A DNA stretch of 64,000 nucleotides from Exaiptasia diaphana (GCF_001417965.1 NW_018384102.1:726777-790776), one strand, 5' to 3'. Counted from the first letter of the stretch, positions 1 to 12,394 are shown. A program made the numbers and translations. The notes: generated by a model not told the origin, from the sequence alone.

Positions 1-4
1 TGGC

Positions 5-190
5 TTACCGTATTGAAGGTTGTAATCGCTGAAGGGAAATCAGTTCCAACTGTTTAAAGTGAAAGCAATCATCGTTTACTGACCAGATAGATTGAAAGAA
101 AACCTCGGCGTTCACAGTCTTGAGACCCATGATACTTGAGACTATTTCAACTGAAAATTGCGCGCTTATGGCTTCCACAGAAAGAAATGA
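5..190 (-). CDS. Possible exon of an unrecognised minus-strand gene
   Basis: The minus strand is open for about 60 codons and ends exactly at a consensus donor (ACG followed by GTAAGC) at the window's left edge. A weak AG acceptor lies near position 190. The predicted peptide (for example SFLSVEAISAQFSVEIV, later SIWSVNDDCFHF) is not low-complexity, but I do not recognise it. It could be an internal exon of a gene running off the left side, or chance. No flanking exon was found. Confidence 0.15.
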   Translation of the reverse strand, partial: SFLSVEAISAQFSVEIVSSIMGLKTVNAEVFFQSIWSVNDDCFHFKQLELISLQRLQPSIR

Positions 191-196
191 CCTCAA

Positions 197-1080
197 AGTC
201 GAATAAATAGAAACACTTGATCGATTAAAATCACTCTTGAACAGAATTATACTTTGAGTGGTTGAAGAATGTTGTATACTGCATGAATTTGTTTTAAAGA
301 AAAGGCGCCTTAATTCGAAACTGCTTGCAGAACAACGTATTTAATCGACTAGTCCAAACGAGAGGTCAGTAAGGTTACCAAGTACCAATCAAATTCAGAG
401 AATCCAGGTAAAATTCTCAGTAGGCATGGCAACTGTCAAAGGTTTATATATCACATTAAATGTCAACATACATGCTTTATTAATCAAACAAGCAAAAATA
501 GCTCCCAGCAAAGTCTATTAATATCCCCGTAATTTGATGTCCCAGTTAGGTATACAAATTGAAAATTCCCAGCCAGCACTGAACTATCTGGTCCAGCAGT
601 GCACTTTAAGTCTAAAATCTCCCAGCCAGGAACATAAAAATTCAATTTGCCAGCCAGACAAAAAATAGGATGTAGAGCGGTTATTTTGTGGAGCGGTGTC
701 GTTGGGTACTCTTGAAAACTTCAACCTAGCGCCACATCCAAACCTTGTGCCACGCTACTCATACACACTGCCCTGCGCATGCGCGACTACTACTGCAAAT
801 TTATAAAAATCATATCATATAATTTGAAAAGTTTGCGTGATTGGCCTCCCAATCTAACAACACAAACCACACAGGCTAAGACATGCCTTGATCAGATATG
901 TTGCTTGTCAAGCATGGCTTTCTGTTTTCTTATAAGCAAATTAAACACTTTGCCTCTCAATATTTACTGGAGTTAAAATTAGTTACCAGTATTTTGTATT
1001 TTTTATTCACACTCTAGCAACTACCAGAGTATCTGAAAATGAATAAAATGCATCTAATGGTATATGATTTCTATTTCTAG
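197..1080. other. Non-coding or upstream-intron sequence
   Basis: No convincing exon is seen here. The N-terminal exons expected for the downstream aminopeptidase P gene are not visible, so this is probably intron of that gene. A short motif of the type CCCAGCCAG recurs irregularly between about 500 and 660. Confidence 0.4.
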
Positions 1081-4000
1081 GTTTTGCCATCAAATGCAAG
1101 AGTTGGAGTCAACCCTTTTTACATATCATACAGTAATTACTTTTTGACGATTTATTCTAAACTGTGTTGATTTATGATTTTTCATTGTTTAACATATTTT
1201 GTGTTCTATTTCTAAATCATATTCTATATCTTTCTTACCAGGGTGTTGGAACAGTTTAGAGAAGGTAATTCTGAATATAGCTCCAATCCCAATGTATTGT
1301 TTGAAGGTTACTCAATTAGACTACATGATCTGCTTATGTTGTAGACTGTATATAACCCTTAAGGAAACAAGTTTATGTTGCATAATCTCCCTTTTATCCT
1401 TTATTTTCCCTGTTTTCTTTTATTTTGTTTTTTATTTTCATTATTATATTGATAATTGACCTAAACTTAGAAATTTTTTTAAGGAACTCACATCAGCTGG
1501 ACATAAACTTGAACCAGTGAATACAGATCTGATTGACATTATTAGAAAGGAAAATGGGCTTGCCAACAGACCACCACCTCCCAAGAAAAGCATGTTTGTA
1601 ATGGACTTAAAGTATTCAGGTTAATGAGAATTATTACTAGAAATTGGTGTTGTTATTGTCTTTTGGGACTGGGAATGTTTGTTTGGAAGGGGACAGGAAA
1701 GGTGAGGCTGGGGGCTAACCTTGAGCACCCTACTCCCACCAAAAATTCCTGAGAATTACCTAGTATATCTCTTTGTATTATTATTTTGACTTGTAAATTA
1801 GAAGGGGTTAGTGGATAGAAATACCATGGTCCCCCCAATCAAATTAACTGCTCCTCTGTTCCTGCGGGGGTCAGCAAGTCATCTTAGAAGTGGGTACACC
1901 TAGCAGAAAGTTTGCAAAGCATGAAGATATTAGGAAGATATTGGATTCAAGGGTTGATTAGGTCTCAAGGGAAAGCTAACCAGCTGGATCTGTCATTGTT
2001 TTTTAATGATAAGCTTTTTAACTTGAGGATTGCGAAGCAATCAAAGAGTTATTGGAGAGGGACGAATCTGTCACTCACAAATTCAGTCACTCGGTCAGTC
2101 AGTCACTCACTTTCCTGTAAACTTGAGCAGAATTATTAATTTATTCTGATTGTTTTATAGTAATAATTATTCACTCATTTTCCGTTACCGGTTTCCCTGT
2201 GCTATATTTCGTTGAATATATTTATTTTTTGGTAACTAAAGAAATCAAAGAAAAATGGACTTAACCGGGTCTTGAACCGGGCCCGTTGGTTTGGAAATCA
2301 AAGGCACTACTACTCGGTCACGCGTGCAAGTGTTTAACAATAGCGGCTAGAATTGTCTTTTTACTAGCAGGCGCTCGCCCCTGGTTGTCAAGAATCGAAG
2401 TTAAAATAAAAAGATTTTAACGAAAGAAGAACCTGTATTCAAAATCGTTTACGTAAAATTCTATTTGTAAAGTAATTATAATTTGATTCATTATATCACA
2501 TTCCATATTCGTCTACACAATCAATCTTCGAGTTGTGTTGCCATTGAATTGAAATGTTGATGTTTTTATTTTATATATTGTACAAAGGCAAATCATGGCA
2601 GGACAAAGTAACAGATATCCGAGAACAGCTTCAAAGTAGATATGCTTATGCATTTGTAGTGTCAAAGCTTGATGAACTAGCATGTACGTATATACGTATT
2701 ATTTATCTTTTTTTATTTATTAGCATTTTGCATGATTGTTTATTTTGCTAATTATGCTACTTTTTGCGCAATTTTTAAAATATTTTTAATTTTTAATAAT
2801 TAATTTCTCAAGGGCTGTTCAACATTCGTGGAGATGACATCCCTTACAATCCTGTGGTGTATGGTTATGCTTTGGTTACCCTTGATGACATAAGGTAACA
2901 GCTTTCTTTTAAATGATAATGATGACATCCATTGTAAATGTTCTCTAAAAAAACTTGGAGCAAAATTTATGTCTTCTTTTGGGCTCCCCAAAATATGAGT
3001 CTTTGTTAGAAGGCGATGTTATCAAAACACGTAGAAGCTACATGTATTCCAAGCCTGTGTTGTGATCGTTTTTAGGCCTCTACAGAAATTGAAGGACTTT
3101 CAATTCACATATGCAATTTTTGGATGTTACCAATAATGCAAATTAGGTGAATGCAAATTATGGTGCTTAAAACAATGCCCTTCATGATCCATTTTAGCAT
3201 TTTCATTGATGAAAATAAACTGACAGAAGAAGTCCAGGTTCATCTTGGACTAAACAGCCACAATGCCAAACATGCTAGACATGTCGATCATGTCAAGATA
3301 TATCCATATGATGGCATTACTAGTGCAGTTGCTGATTTAGCCAAACTTAACAAGAGAATATGGGTAAGAATTCTAGTACAGTTGTTACTTCCCTTGTCAC
3401 GGATATTGTTAGCAACCAGCTCCAAGGAGAATATTCCTAAAGATGCCATCAGTGTCAAATTATTGCTCACATTGTAAAAACAGTCCACATATATTTGAAT
3501 TGCAACAATAACAGGGACGGATCCATCAATTTTCAATAGGGGGGCCGTCGACAAAAATGGCGGGATTTTCGCGGAATTTGCTTTTTTCCTTTGCTTCATC
3601 AATTCGAAAGTGCAAACGATGAATAAAAAAGTGACAGTCAAATGCGCAATTGTTTTGAGAGTTATTTCATTTTTCAATGTTTTGTTTTTTGTTGCGTTTT
3701 TTAATTTTTGTTCAGCAAAGGGGGGACGGCCCCTAAATCCACCCCTGCATAAGGGTTATTACGTTCCCGCATATCGAGGCATTATTATAGTCAACACAGC
3801 GGACTCGTCCCAGTAAAAGTGCATCAAAAGGGTCTAAGTTCTTTTGCGTCTTTTCTGCTGCTATTTCTCATCATTTTCCGGTGCACAGGGGAGGTCTGTA
3901 CTGGCTGGCAGTTTTCACCTGCATTTTACGGGTATATTGAGCAGGGACATTGACCTGCCAGGCATTGTGCTCTCCCCACCGCTACAGAGAACCACTATCT

Positions 4001-7000
4001 TCATTTAAATCCACTACAGAGACTCCCAGAATGCTCTGTTCCTAGAAAATAAGAATGCACATAGCTTCCTTTAACGTCACATGGGCCATCTTCGGCGAAG
4101 CCCTAGCACCTTTTTTGGCCTTCCCAAAGTGCTCAGTCCTTGCTAAGTCTAGGGGAATATGAGACATGCCAATACCAAACTGTGTGCTTGATTATTTTTT
4201 ATGTATTGCAGATGTCTACAGATGTTGCTGCTGCTCTAGGAAATCTTATCAGCGAGGTATCTTGTGATATACTGAGCTTGTTGGCATTTCGAAGAAAACT
4301 TTTTGATAGCTGAGCTTGCTTTAAAGGCTAGATTAACCCTTTTAGCGATCTCTTTTACGCTGTGTTAGCCTCAAAACCATGTAATAAATACTTTTATTCA
4401 CTAACAGTCCGTGCAAATGTGTAAGAGATCTGTGACTATAGAAGACAATGGAATTAGTTTGAAATTTCACTAGTCTTATCGAAATTTCTGAATATTTTGC
4501 ACACAATTGAGGCTGACACAGCTTAAAAAAGATCGCGAAACCCAACTATTGTCACTCACTGATTTGCTAGTTGAAAATCAAAACAAAAGAGATAGATAGA
4601 AAGACATATAAATAAACAGGATGTCACGAGACTTTGGCAGAGATTGCAGCCAAAATAATTTTGCGCGGATTTTCTCGCATTAAGAAATTTATCATCTTTG
4701 ATTTTAAAACAATCAGTTAACACATTTCAACAAGAGATCATTTGTAAAACGAAAGAAACGAGAACAAAAGTTATTGGGTACACGTGGGCTTTACATTCAT
4801 AAGTCATTAAAATTGTGCATCTTTTTTGTTTCTCTTTATAGGATAATTTGCTGATTGAAATGTCACCAGTTGCCCGTAGAAAAGTCTGTAAAAATCCAAT
4901 TGAAGTCCAGGGCATGAGGAATTGTCATGTAAGAAAAACCGTGCTGTAGACCCTTCACTTCTCAAAAATATCCTCTTTTTCTGAATGTTCTTTTCCTAGG
5001 AAATTCATTTCTTTCTCACAGCCCACTTGCTTTTACTAACTGTAATCAAGTAGATTATTAAAGGTATCTTAATTAATAATAATAATCTTTTATTGCAGAT
5101 ACGGGATGCAGTTGCTCTGTGTGAATTTTGGGCTTGGCTAGATGAAGAGGTTCGTGACTAGCATTTACTAGAATTTATGTTATGATATAATATGCTTACT
5201 CTGTCACTTAAACAACACATAGGTAACTAATGGAGTCACAACAGTTCAGGCTGCAAACAAGCTTGATAAGTACTGCAGGTTTGTATTTTCTGCTGGTATT
5301 TAAACAATTCACAATGCGAAACTATTGTAGTGTTTGGTTAGACAAAGTAAGACGAGGATTTGCCTCTGAGGCTTTTTACTGTCATCTACTCCATGAAACA
5401 TTGAATGCTGGATACCGTATCCTGCATAGTGCATTCCAAGTCCGCAATGCATTGTTACCATTAAACTCCGCCTTAGCTGTGTTACAAAATGACGCTTTTA
5501 CGTCATGTACCGTATTCGCAATGCATTGTAGGATATATTTGGACAAAACATGCGTATTTCGTTTGTTTTTGTTTGTTTTTTTTTTAGAAAATGAGCCCAT
5601 AATGCATTGCAAATTAAGTAGTAACGTTTAAAGGTCCAGTTTGCACCATAATGCTTTGCGCGCCTATGTTATTGTACTGATTTACACCAAAATACGTCTA
5701 GTATCCAAATATCACCATAAAATGAATTTCAGGTGGCTGAAAACTCTTATATTAGCGTTTAAAGCGCGTAGAAAACTGTGAGATGGTCAAAGATTCGAAA
5801 CGCACAGTACAATTTATAGACTTTCGGTAAACTGAAAATGGCCGCCTCACGGCCCCAAAGCATAATGGTGCCCAATGGGCCTTTAAGCTCTTTAGAGAAG
5901 ATTTCTCACAACAAACTTCCACAAAAAGACTCAATAGATTTTTTATAAATATTAGTGAACCAAAGAATTTAGGGTACTTAAGATGTTAATTATTTTATTA
6001 AATCTTTGAGTGTGCCACCTTAGTTAACTTCTGCCTGCAGGCGCGTAGCGTGGACTTTTTGGCTAGTACGCACATGACAGGGACCGCGACACTTATTTTG
6101 GATTGGGGGGCTAACGACCGCCAAAGGCGGGAGTATTAAGGGTGAAATTTTGAAATAATAACTCTTGGAAATGCGATTTACAGCATTTTGAGGCCATCGA
6201 GAGCATATAAAAGGCATCAAATCCCCGGGGGGGGGGGGGGGGGGAGGCTCTACAATTTAGATAAAAGACCGAGACAATTTTTTGTGTCTTGGACAGGGTA
6301 ATATTTTCATAAGAAATACCGTCGAAATAGTCGTAGAAATACCGTTTCACTATACCAGGATTAACGTTTTATCAAAAACTTCTTACTGTCTTTGATGGAT
6401 GTCAGTATAATTGCAGTTTTGATGGTTGCGGCGTAGATAGCTATTCTTTCTTTTTCCGATTTGTCTTGAACAGGGTATGGATTTTTACTTTTTAGTGTCT
6501 TAAACAGGGTCAGGGATTTAGACCGCTGGCGGCACGTACCTATCCAAAACGGGGTCGAGTACACCCCACGGGATCAAATCCCGAACATTTTAAGATTTCC
6601 TTGCCACTAGTACGCACGTTCGTGTACATGCGTAAAGGACGCTACGCGTCTGGCCTCTCCCTCAAAACATTGATTAGTTCTTACTAGCAGACTGATTGAC
6701 AAAACAATACTCACGATTTGTTTGGTTTTCCAGTGAACAAGATGATTTTCTTGATAGTTGTTTCACTACTCAGTCATACATTGGTAATGGTAGTACGGGA
6801 AATACACTTTGGTAAGAATACGACAATGATTCTCATAAACCCGCGAATCAAAGTGTAATAGTCAAAGTGCAGTCCATATCGATACACTGAAAAAAGACAA
6901 AAAAAAACGTGCAAAATGATAGTGCACTAGTACACTAGTACGCTAAAAGTGCATTTCACGGATTAATGAGAAGCGACCTAACTAATGTTGAATTATTGAA

Positions 7001-10000
7001 AAACTCGCGCGTTATTTGACAACCCTGGGTGGGTTGTTGTGATCTGTGTACCACCGTCTGTCTCCTGTCCATAACCCGAGATTTCATGGCAGTCCTTAGC
7101 AAGGGGTCAGGACAAAAACATTTATAAGGAAGAAGATGAGAGTGGGCGGAATGTTCTCAGCTCTCTAAGGGAGACTTTGGCTAAATGATAAAAGAACTTG
7201 ATAGGGGACATCTTGAGGACATACCAGAGGGCAATGAAAAGGGTTTGAAGCTACTCTCCAGTTTTTTTCTAAGGGCAATGATGTCATTGCGATTGATAAC
7301 CTAATTATCTATAGAAGGAATGAGCTATACCTTTATCTTGTATTGTGTTTTTCTAGCCCAGAATCAGGTAAAATTATCTCTGCTAAAGGACTATATCTGA
7401 ATGCATCCGGTAGGCATTACAGGTATGATAAATAATTTCATTAAGAAGTATTAACTCTAGAACTTCTCAATTACTTAAGTTATGTATTATTATCAGGGAT
7501 GGCACAACTAATATCACTCGCGTGATGCATTATGGGACACCATCAGAATGGGAAAAGGTGAGATACTATGGAATTTGTTTAGTTGTTTAAAAAAGCTTGT
7601 CGTTATAATGTTTTATAGTTAACTTACTATCACCATTGCTAACTGCCGTCCTAGGAATGTTATACTCGTGTTTTGATGGGTCATATTGATTGTGCTGATA
7701 CAGCATTCCCTAGAGGAACCACGGGTATGTTGAATTGCCTCTCTCTCCACTTCGAACGTCCATGTCATTTGCTTCTTCCAATCTCTAGCCTATGCCGCCA
7801 GACACTTTAAAGCACCAGTTTGCACCATTATTCTTTGCGCGCCTCTTTTATTGATTTTAGATAAAAAATACTTCTAGTTTACAAATATCACCATAAAAGG
7901 AATGTCCGATGGTTCAAAAAACTCTAATATTAGCGCTAAAAATAGCTAGAAAGTGAGATGGTCAAGATATGAGCGGATTCGAAACGCACAGTACAGTTCA
8001 GTATGGACTTTCGGTAAACTGAAAATGGCCGACGTCAGGAACTCGCGGCCCCCAAAGCATAATGGTGCACACTGGGTCTTTAAAAACACTACTTTATCAT
8101 GGGTGAAAAATTAAAGTGATGTGTCACTTATATATCTTTATACGGTTGTGCATAAGATTCTGCATTGTGCATTTATGTTAGCGGTGAAGTTGAAATAGAA
8201 AAAAAATTGAGGAATATTGACTCGCGCGCGACAATGGTGCCAGTTAGTACTTGTCATGTCTTGAGAGATAAATGAAGCATTGCTTCTGAGAGCGCATAGC
8301 TAGTACTTCGATTAAATTATTTTATCGCAGAAAAAAAGAAGGACTAGCAAATTCATGGCTCTTTTTAAAAAACCAATAACAGATTTGCGAATTTCTCCTC
8401 AGTGGTTAAACGCAAAATAATCAAGACGAGGCGCCGTGCGTAAAGTTCAGTCAATTGTGAAAAATTCTTGTCTTTTCACGAATGACTGAGCTGTATGCAC
8501 ATCGCCTCGTCTTGAATCCTTTTTGTGTGACTACTCAGGCGAAATTCGCAGGTCGGCTATTTAATGTTTGACTGTTACAACTTTTAGGAATTCTTTTTGC
8601 AGGTGATTATTAATGCTATGCTTGCTCTGTTTACAGGCCATGCTTTGGATGCTATAGCGCGTCGTGCTTTATGGCGTGCTGGTCTAGAATGGATGGTTTT
8701 TACTGGTCATGGTGTGGGACATGTATTGATGGTTGTTGAAGGTTGGTTTGTATTAACTAGGGGTGCTTTGGAATGGGGTCTAGGGGTGCTGTGGGGAGGG
8801 GGGGGGAGGGGAGTGTAAGGTGGTGGTGGTGGGGGGGTTGTTACTAGGGTGATGTTATTCGACAGTCTCAACTCCCAAATCAGTCATTTTTCATCAATTA
8901 GCAAAACCCAGGATTACTTTCGGTCGTGCAATCTCCGTTCGACAATTGACAATTGACATTCGCCATTTTATCCGACAACCCTTTTTGAAATAGGTATATA
9001 CAAGCTATTGTGACAAGATACAGAAGATTATATGTTAGTATTCAATGATTACTGAACGATGTTAATCAACTGAATTTGATTTTCACTTCACAGATCATTA
9101 TGGTATATCCAATACGCCATTTCACCAGGAGTTGCCTTTGTCGGAGGGAATGTGCTTGACTATCGGTTGGTACTTCTTTTTTAGATTTGTTGATTAAAAC
9201 ACTTTTTAAAGGCTTCAAATTCTTCCAATATTGGAGACTTGTGAGAAAATCGCATTTCGTGTGTCTAATGCTGGTGAGCTTATTGTATTTATTTATTTAT
9301 TTGTATTTATTTATTATTCTATTACATTTTAGAACCAGCCTACTACGAGGATGACAGTAATGGGATACGAAAATTTGGCATTCGACTTGAAAACCTGTTT
9401 GTTGTATGCCCTGTGGAACTCAAGGTATGATTGTCAAAATACAGTCTTTAGTCCTAATCAACCACACTGATGCCTTTTGTTAGACCGTATTTCGTATGAC
9501 TGTGCAACGGGACGGATCAGAACACGGATACGGCACGGCACGGTCACGGAACCTCGCCTTCTAGGGATTCCAAATAAAAAGAAAGATTTAACAATACATC
9601 ACGGCTTCGGCACGGTACGGTCACAGCGCGAAAGTACCGTGTTTTTTTTTTTGCACAGTCATACGAAATCCGCTCTATGTCACGATCGTTCATTTTCCTT
9701 TGCTACTCGTTAACGTTTGTAAAACAGGATCCCGAACTAATGTTTCGTTTGAATTTCAGAAAAACCACAAGGAACTTGGATATTTGCAGTTTGAAATCGT
9801 CTCATTCGTAAGTAGTTTACATTGGTGCAGAGACCGCGCATGGACTGCCGGGTTTATATTAATTTTGCCTATAATTATACATGTAAAGGTCACATGGCGA
9901 TTTTTTTGCAATTTTAAAACCGGTACCCAGTCTCCTGGACACGAAAAGTGGCAATAAAGTCCTTTTGATCCTTGGCACCCCATAATTTCTTCATAATTAA

Positions 10001-10749
10001 GATGGCTGTCGTATTGGTTTTATTTATTTTTTGTGATGTTAATTTAATTTTTACTAGGTACCGTTCTCAAGAAACTTGATCAATACCTCCATGATGACTA
10101 AACCACAGGTACGAATTCCTCAAGGTCGATTTGAAAAACAGCGGACTAATATTCCTCTAAATTAAAAAGCTTTTTGTCGTTTATTTCTTGAAGAAACTCG
10201 TCAGTATATAACATTTACATGAATTTAGTCCACCATTTTTTTACCAGCATTTTTTAAATCGGTTATTGGTTTGTTTAGAGGGGCGAATTTAGGGGGGGAG
10301 GGAGGGCCATGAGGGGGGAAGGGGGGAAGGTCGCGGCCCACCCTTTTCTTAACAAAAATAAAAAACAAAAGGAAAAGGCAACAAGAAAACATCGAAAAAT
10401 AAAATAAAACTCATAACAATTTGCACATGTTTTATTTATTTGCATTTTCGAGCTGAGGAAGCAAAGGTAAATTCCCGCGAAAATTTCCCGCCATTTTTGT
10501 CGACGGCCTCCCTTTTCATAATTGCTGAGTCCGCCCCTGTTTTGTAAACGTAAAACATCTCTTTATCTATCTATAAAAGATCAATTGGTACTAACTCAAT
10601 TACCACTTATTTCCTTCCAGATAAAATGGTTAAATGCCTACCATTCTAAATGTCTTGAAGTTCTTTCTCCAATCTTAAAAGAACAAGGGAGGACAAGAGC
10701 ACTAGACTGGTTAAAAAGAGAAGCTCAGCCATTAGATATGAATCCATGA
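1081..10749 (+). CDS. XPNPEP1: Aminopeptidase P (XPNPEP1-type) homologue, predicted inactive; 5' partial
   Basis: Twenty exons join in frame with GT-AG borders: 1081-1132, 1242-1264, 1484-1619, 2588-2683, 2813-2894, 3198-3363, 4212-4256, 4842-4928, 5099-5149, 5223-5278, 6734-6811, 7357-7422, 7497-7557, 7655-7724, 8637-8741, 9094-9165, 9333-9424, 9760-9807, 10058-10108, 10621-10749 (TGA). They encode about 521 residues matching human XPNPEP1 from its VLPEGSRVGV segment to the C-terminus. Landmarks are KLDELAWLFNIRGDD, IRDAVALCEFWAWLDEE, GHGVG, EPAYYEDD, GIRLEN and a C-terminal LDWLKREAQP. Family members are cytosolic dimeric Mn/Zn peptidases that remove an N-terminal residue preceding proline. 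Comparison with the human sequence from memory gives D415 to Ala (LNASGRHY), D426 to Asn (DGTTN), H395 to Gly, H485 to Val and H498 to Val. H489, E523 and E537 are kept. Catalysis is therefore unlikely, while the pita-bread fold and dimer parts look intact. First exons lie left of the window. Introns hold many MITEs. Confidence 0.9.
2257..2327 (-). repeat. tRNA-like sequence in intron 3 of the aminopeptidase P gene
   Basis: Read on the minus strand, this has a box-A-like TGACCGAGTAGTAGTGCC and a box-B-like GGTTCAAGACC with a flanking complementary T-stem (CCCGG/CCGGG). The D-arm is incomplete and acceptor-stem pairing is poor. It is probably a tRNA-derived SINE head or tRNA pseudogene, not a functional tRNA. 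Confidence 0.35.
3512..3747. mobile_element. MITE with CAGGGRCGGATCC-type ends (hAT-like)
   Basis: Ends read CAGGGACGGATCC and, inverted, near GGATTTAGGGGC. The interior includes CCGTCGACAAAAATGGCGGG. A related copy in opposite orientation lies at 10278-10539. Ends of this type are common in animal hAT MITEs, but no clear 8-bp target duplication is visible, so the superfamily call is an inference. It lies in intron 6 of the aminopeptidase P gene. Confidence 0.5.
5628..5886. mobile_element. TTAA MITE, family B, copy 1
   Basis: A 259-bp element bounded by TTAA on both sides. Its inverted ends read TTAAAGG..CCAGTTTGCACC and CAAAGCATAATGGTGC..GGCCTTTAA. TTAA duplication is typical of piggyBac-like transposons; that assignment is an inference from the duplication only. 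Related copies lie at 7807-8083 and 13663-13930. It sits in the 1.46-kb intron between exons 5223-5278 and 6734-6811. Confidence 0.75.
6038..6652. mobile_element. MITE with CAGGCGCGTAGCG ends, copy 1 (615 bp)
   Basis: Terminal inverted repeats read CAGGCGCGTAGCGTGGAC and GGACGCTACGCGTCTG. Flanks are GCCTG and GCCTC, a 4/5 match to a 5-bp target duplication. It contains a G14-15 tract near 6229. Shorter family members are at 45215-45438 and 53998-54293. No transposase is encoded, so it is non-autonomous. Confidence 0.8.
7807..8083. mobile_element. TTAA MITE, family B, copy 2
   Basis: Bounded by TTAA, with the same inverted ends as the copy at 5628-5886 (GCACCATTATTCTTTGCGCG at the left, AAAGCATAATGGTGCACA at the right). 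It is inserted in the intron between exons 7655-7724 and 8637-8741 of the aminopeptidase P gene. Confidence 0.75.
8382..8551. mobile_element. Diverged foldback element
   Basis: Imperfect arms of about 75 bp face each other. GCGAATTTCTCC and CAAGACGAGGCG on the left match CGCCTCGTCTTG and GGCGAAATTCGC on the right, with TTCAGTCA and TGACTGA nearer the centre. Mismatches show it is older than the other foldbacks. It lies in an aminopeptidase P intron. Confidence 0.6.
8915..9003. repeat. Solo arm of the TTTCGGTCGTGCAATC repeat family
   Basis: The sequence ACTTTCGGTCGTGCAATCTC followed by GTTCGACAATT and a GAAATAGGTATA end matches one arm of the foldback copies at 22573-23005. The partner arm is absent. 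Confidence 0.5.
9489..9669. mobile_element. Small MITE with ATTTCGTATGACTGTGCAA ends
   Basis: A perfect 19-bp inverted pair bounds a 181-bp segment rich in CACGG/CGGCACGG motifs, with a T-tract near the right end. No clear target duplication is visible. It is located in an aminopeptidase P intron. Confidence 0.65.
10278..10539. mobile_element. Second hAT-like MITE copy, opposite orientation
   Basis: It shares CGCGAAAATTTCCCGCCATT and GTCGACGGCC in inverted orientation with 3512-3747, and ends in CCGCCCCTG. It carries a G-rich stretch at 10290-10335. Confidence 0.5.
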
Positions 10750-11081
10750 TAGACTAGCTACACCGCCATCTTGGAGCATTCGTAATTTTTAGAGTTGGGT
10801 CATTAAACCCGTGAAACAAAATCTGACTATTTTAATAGTCAAATAGACACAAAAGAATTAGAGTCATTTTCATCCGTCTGTGAAATAGAAATTGTAATAT
10901 TAAATATTATTACCCTCTATTAGCTCCCAATGGTTTAACTTATGACATGGGAGAAACTAATCAGGAAAACACGGTTTTGATTTTGCCTTTTGGTAGCCTA
11001 CTAAACCTAATAGTCACTATTAAACACTGACTAGCAGTAGATGTTTCACAGACTGATGAAAATGACTCTAAAACAATGCAA

Positions 11082-11414
11082 TTAAAGGGCTACTTGGACG
11101 AAAATTGCGAAACATTAGAAAAGACTTGGGAATCAAATAGACCTATCCATATGGATGTAATAATCATGAAGCAACAGATTTCAAGAAAATCTTCATGCAA
11201 ATCCTTAATAATTTGGGCAAAAAATGTTGGAGTAGATGACGTCATCTACTCAATCCTTTTGTTCTTCCATCTTTTGAATCAAACTTTCTCTGATGTGGGA
11301 TAATTCCCAGACAAATATTTTCCCGCAATTGTTTTAAATAGATATAAATGAGTCATATATTTGTATTGCTTGAAGTTTTGAAATGAGGCCATTTTCATGC
11401 AAGTAGCACTTTAA
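11082..11414. mobile_element. TTAA MITE, family A, copy 1
   Basis: A 333-bp element bounded by TTAA. Inverted ends read TTAAAGGGCTACTTG and CAAGTAGCACTTTAA. A near-identical copy lies at 45738-46071. Both copies keep an uninterrupted plus-strand frame of about 70 codons (GYLDENCETLEK at its start), which matches no family I know and may be incidental. The TTAA duplication suggests piggyBac-type mobilisation. Confidence 0.8.
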
Positions 11415-12394
11415 AGCGTACTAAGGATTATAAGTGTAATTTCCCGGGCTCAGTTTTGACGTCACTCTGTCATTTGTCCAGTTTCATCGTCAAAATCGTG
11501 TCAAATCGTAATTTTCTACTGTTTAATCCCTTAAGGAAACTAGAAACAAGGCAAAATGTGTTGGGGATGATTACTAGGACAGTCATATGGACAATAGACC
11601 TTAGTAAACTCATATGTCAAGGAGCATTCATTGCGCTGTTCACAAAAAGCAAATTCTAGTCAAGATGCTGTCTGTTTTGGGAAACTGAAAAGGTAACTTT
11701 TCATAAATGAAAAATATAAAATATAACAATACGAATTTTTTTTTTGGATAGAATAGAGAGAAATAGACAGAAATTTGATTTTGCTCTTTTTTTTTGAGAA
11801 ATATTGTTATTGTGGTTTAAGGCGGATGTGCGAGTGAAAGACATTGTAGTATTTTAAGGCAGTGTCCGCTCGATTACATTTATGTCTGAACTACCTTGTT
11901 TTCTAGTCGGATCTGTCCATATGCAAATCACGGAAATCTTCTTTTCAGACATTCGTTCGTTGCCTCTACATAAAAAACGTTTGGTAGGTTAGTTGATGAT
12001 ATTGATATGATCATCATATCTATCTATCTATCTATCGATAATGATTGCCTAGGTTATTATGAAAGTAGGAAGTGGTCTTATTTGATGTCGGCTGAAAACC
12101 CACAAAGAATATTTTCCAAAAAAAGAAATTTCTCACAAAATCCTATGAATTTTTCAGTTTTAATATTATTTTTGAGTACATGCATAAATCAAATTTATAA
12201 CATGGTGTTGACAAAAGTACAACTAAAGCCTTTAAGTATACGCTATACTCGAGTAAATTATATTTAAGGTAAAAATGAACTTTTTAAATAAAACTTTGAA
12301 AAATGGCGATTGTTACCAACAGAGTAGTTTCTATTTTGTTGTGTTGTGACTGTTACGGCACAAGTGCATTGATTGCCAATGTTTCGAAAAATGA

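Noticed and set aside
6226-6245. Long poly-G tract as a regulatory or quadruplex element
   Set aside because: It lies within a MITE copy and is absent from its relatives; most likely slippage.
1081-10749. Aminopeptidase P locus as a plain pseudogene
   Set aside because: Twenty exons keep frame, phase and splice sites with no stop, so loss of the active-site residues looks like divergence under retained coding function, not decay. Conservation data would decide.
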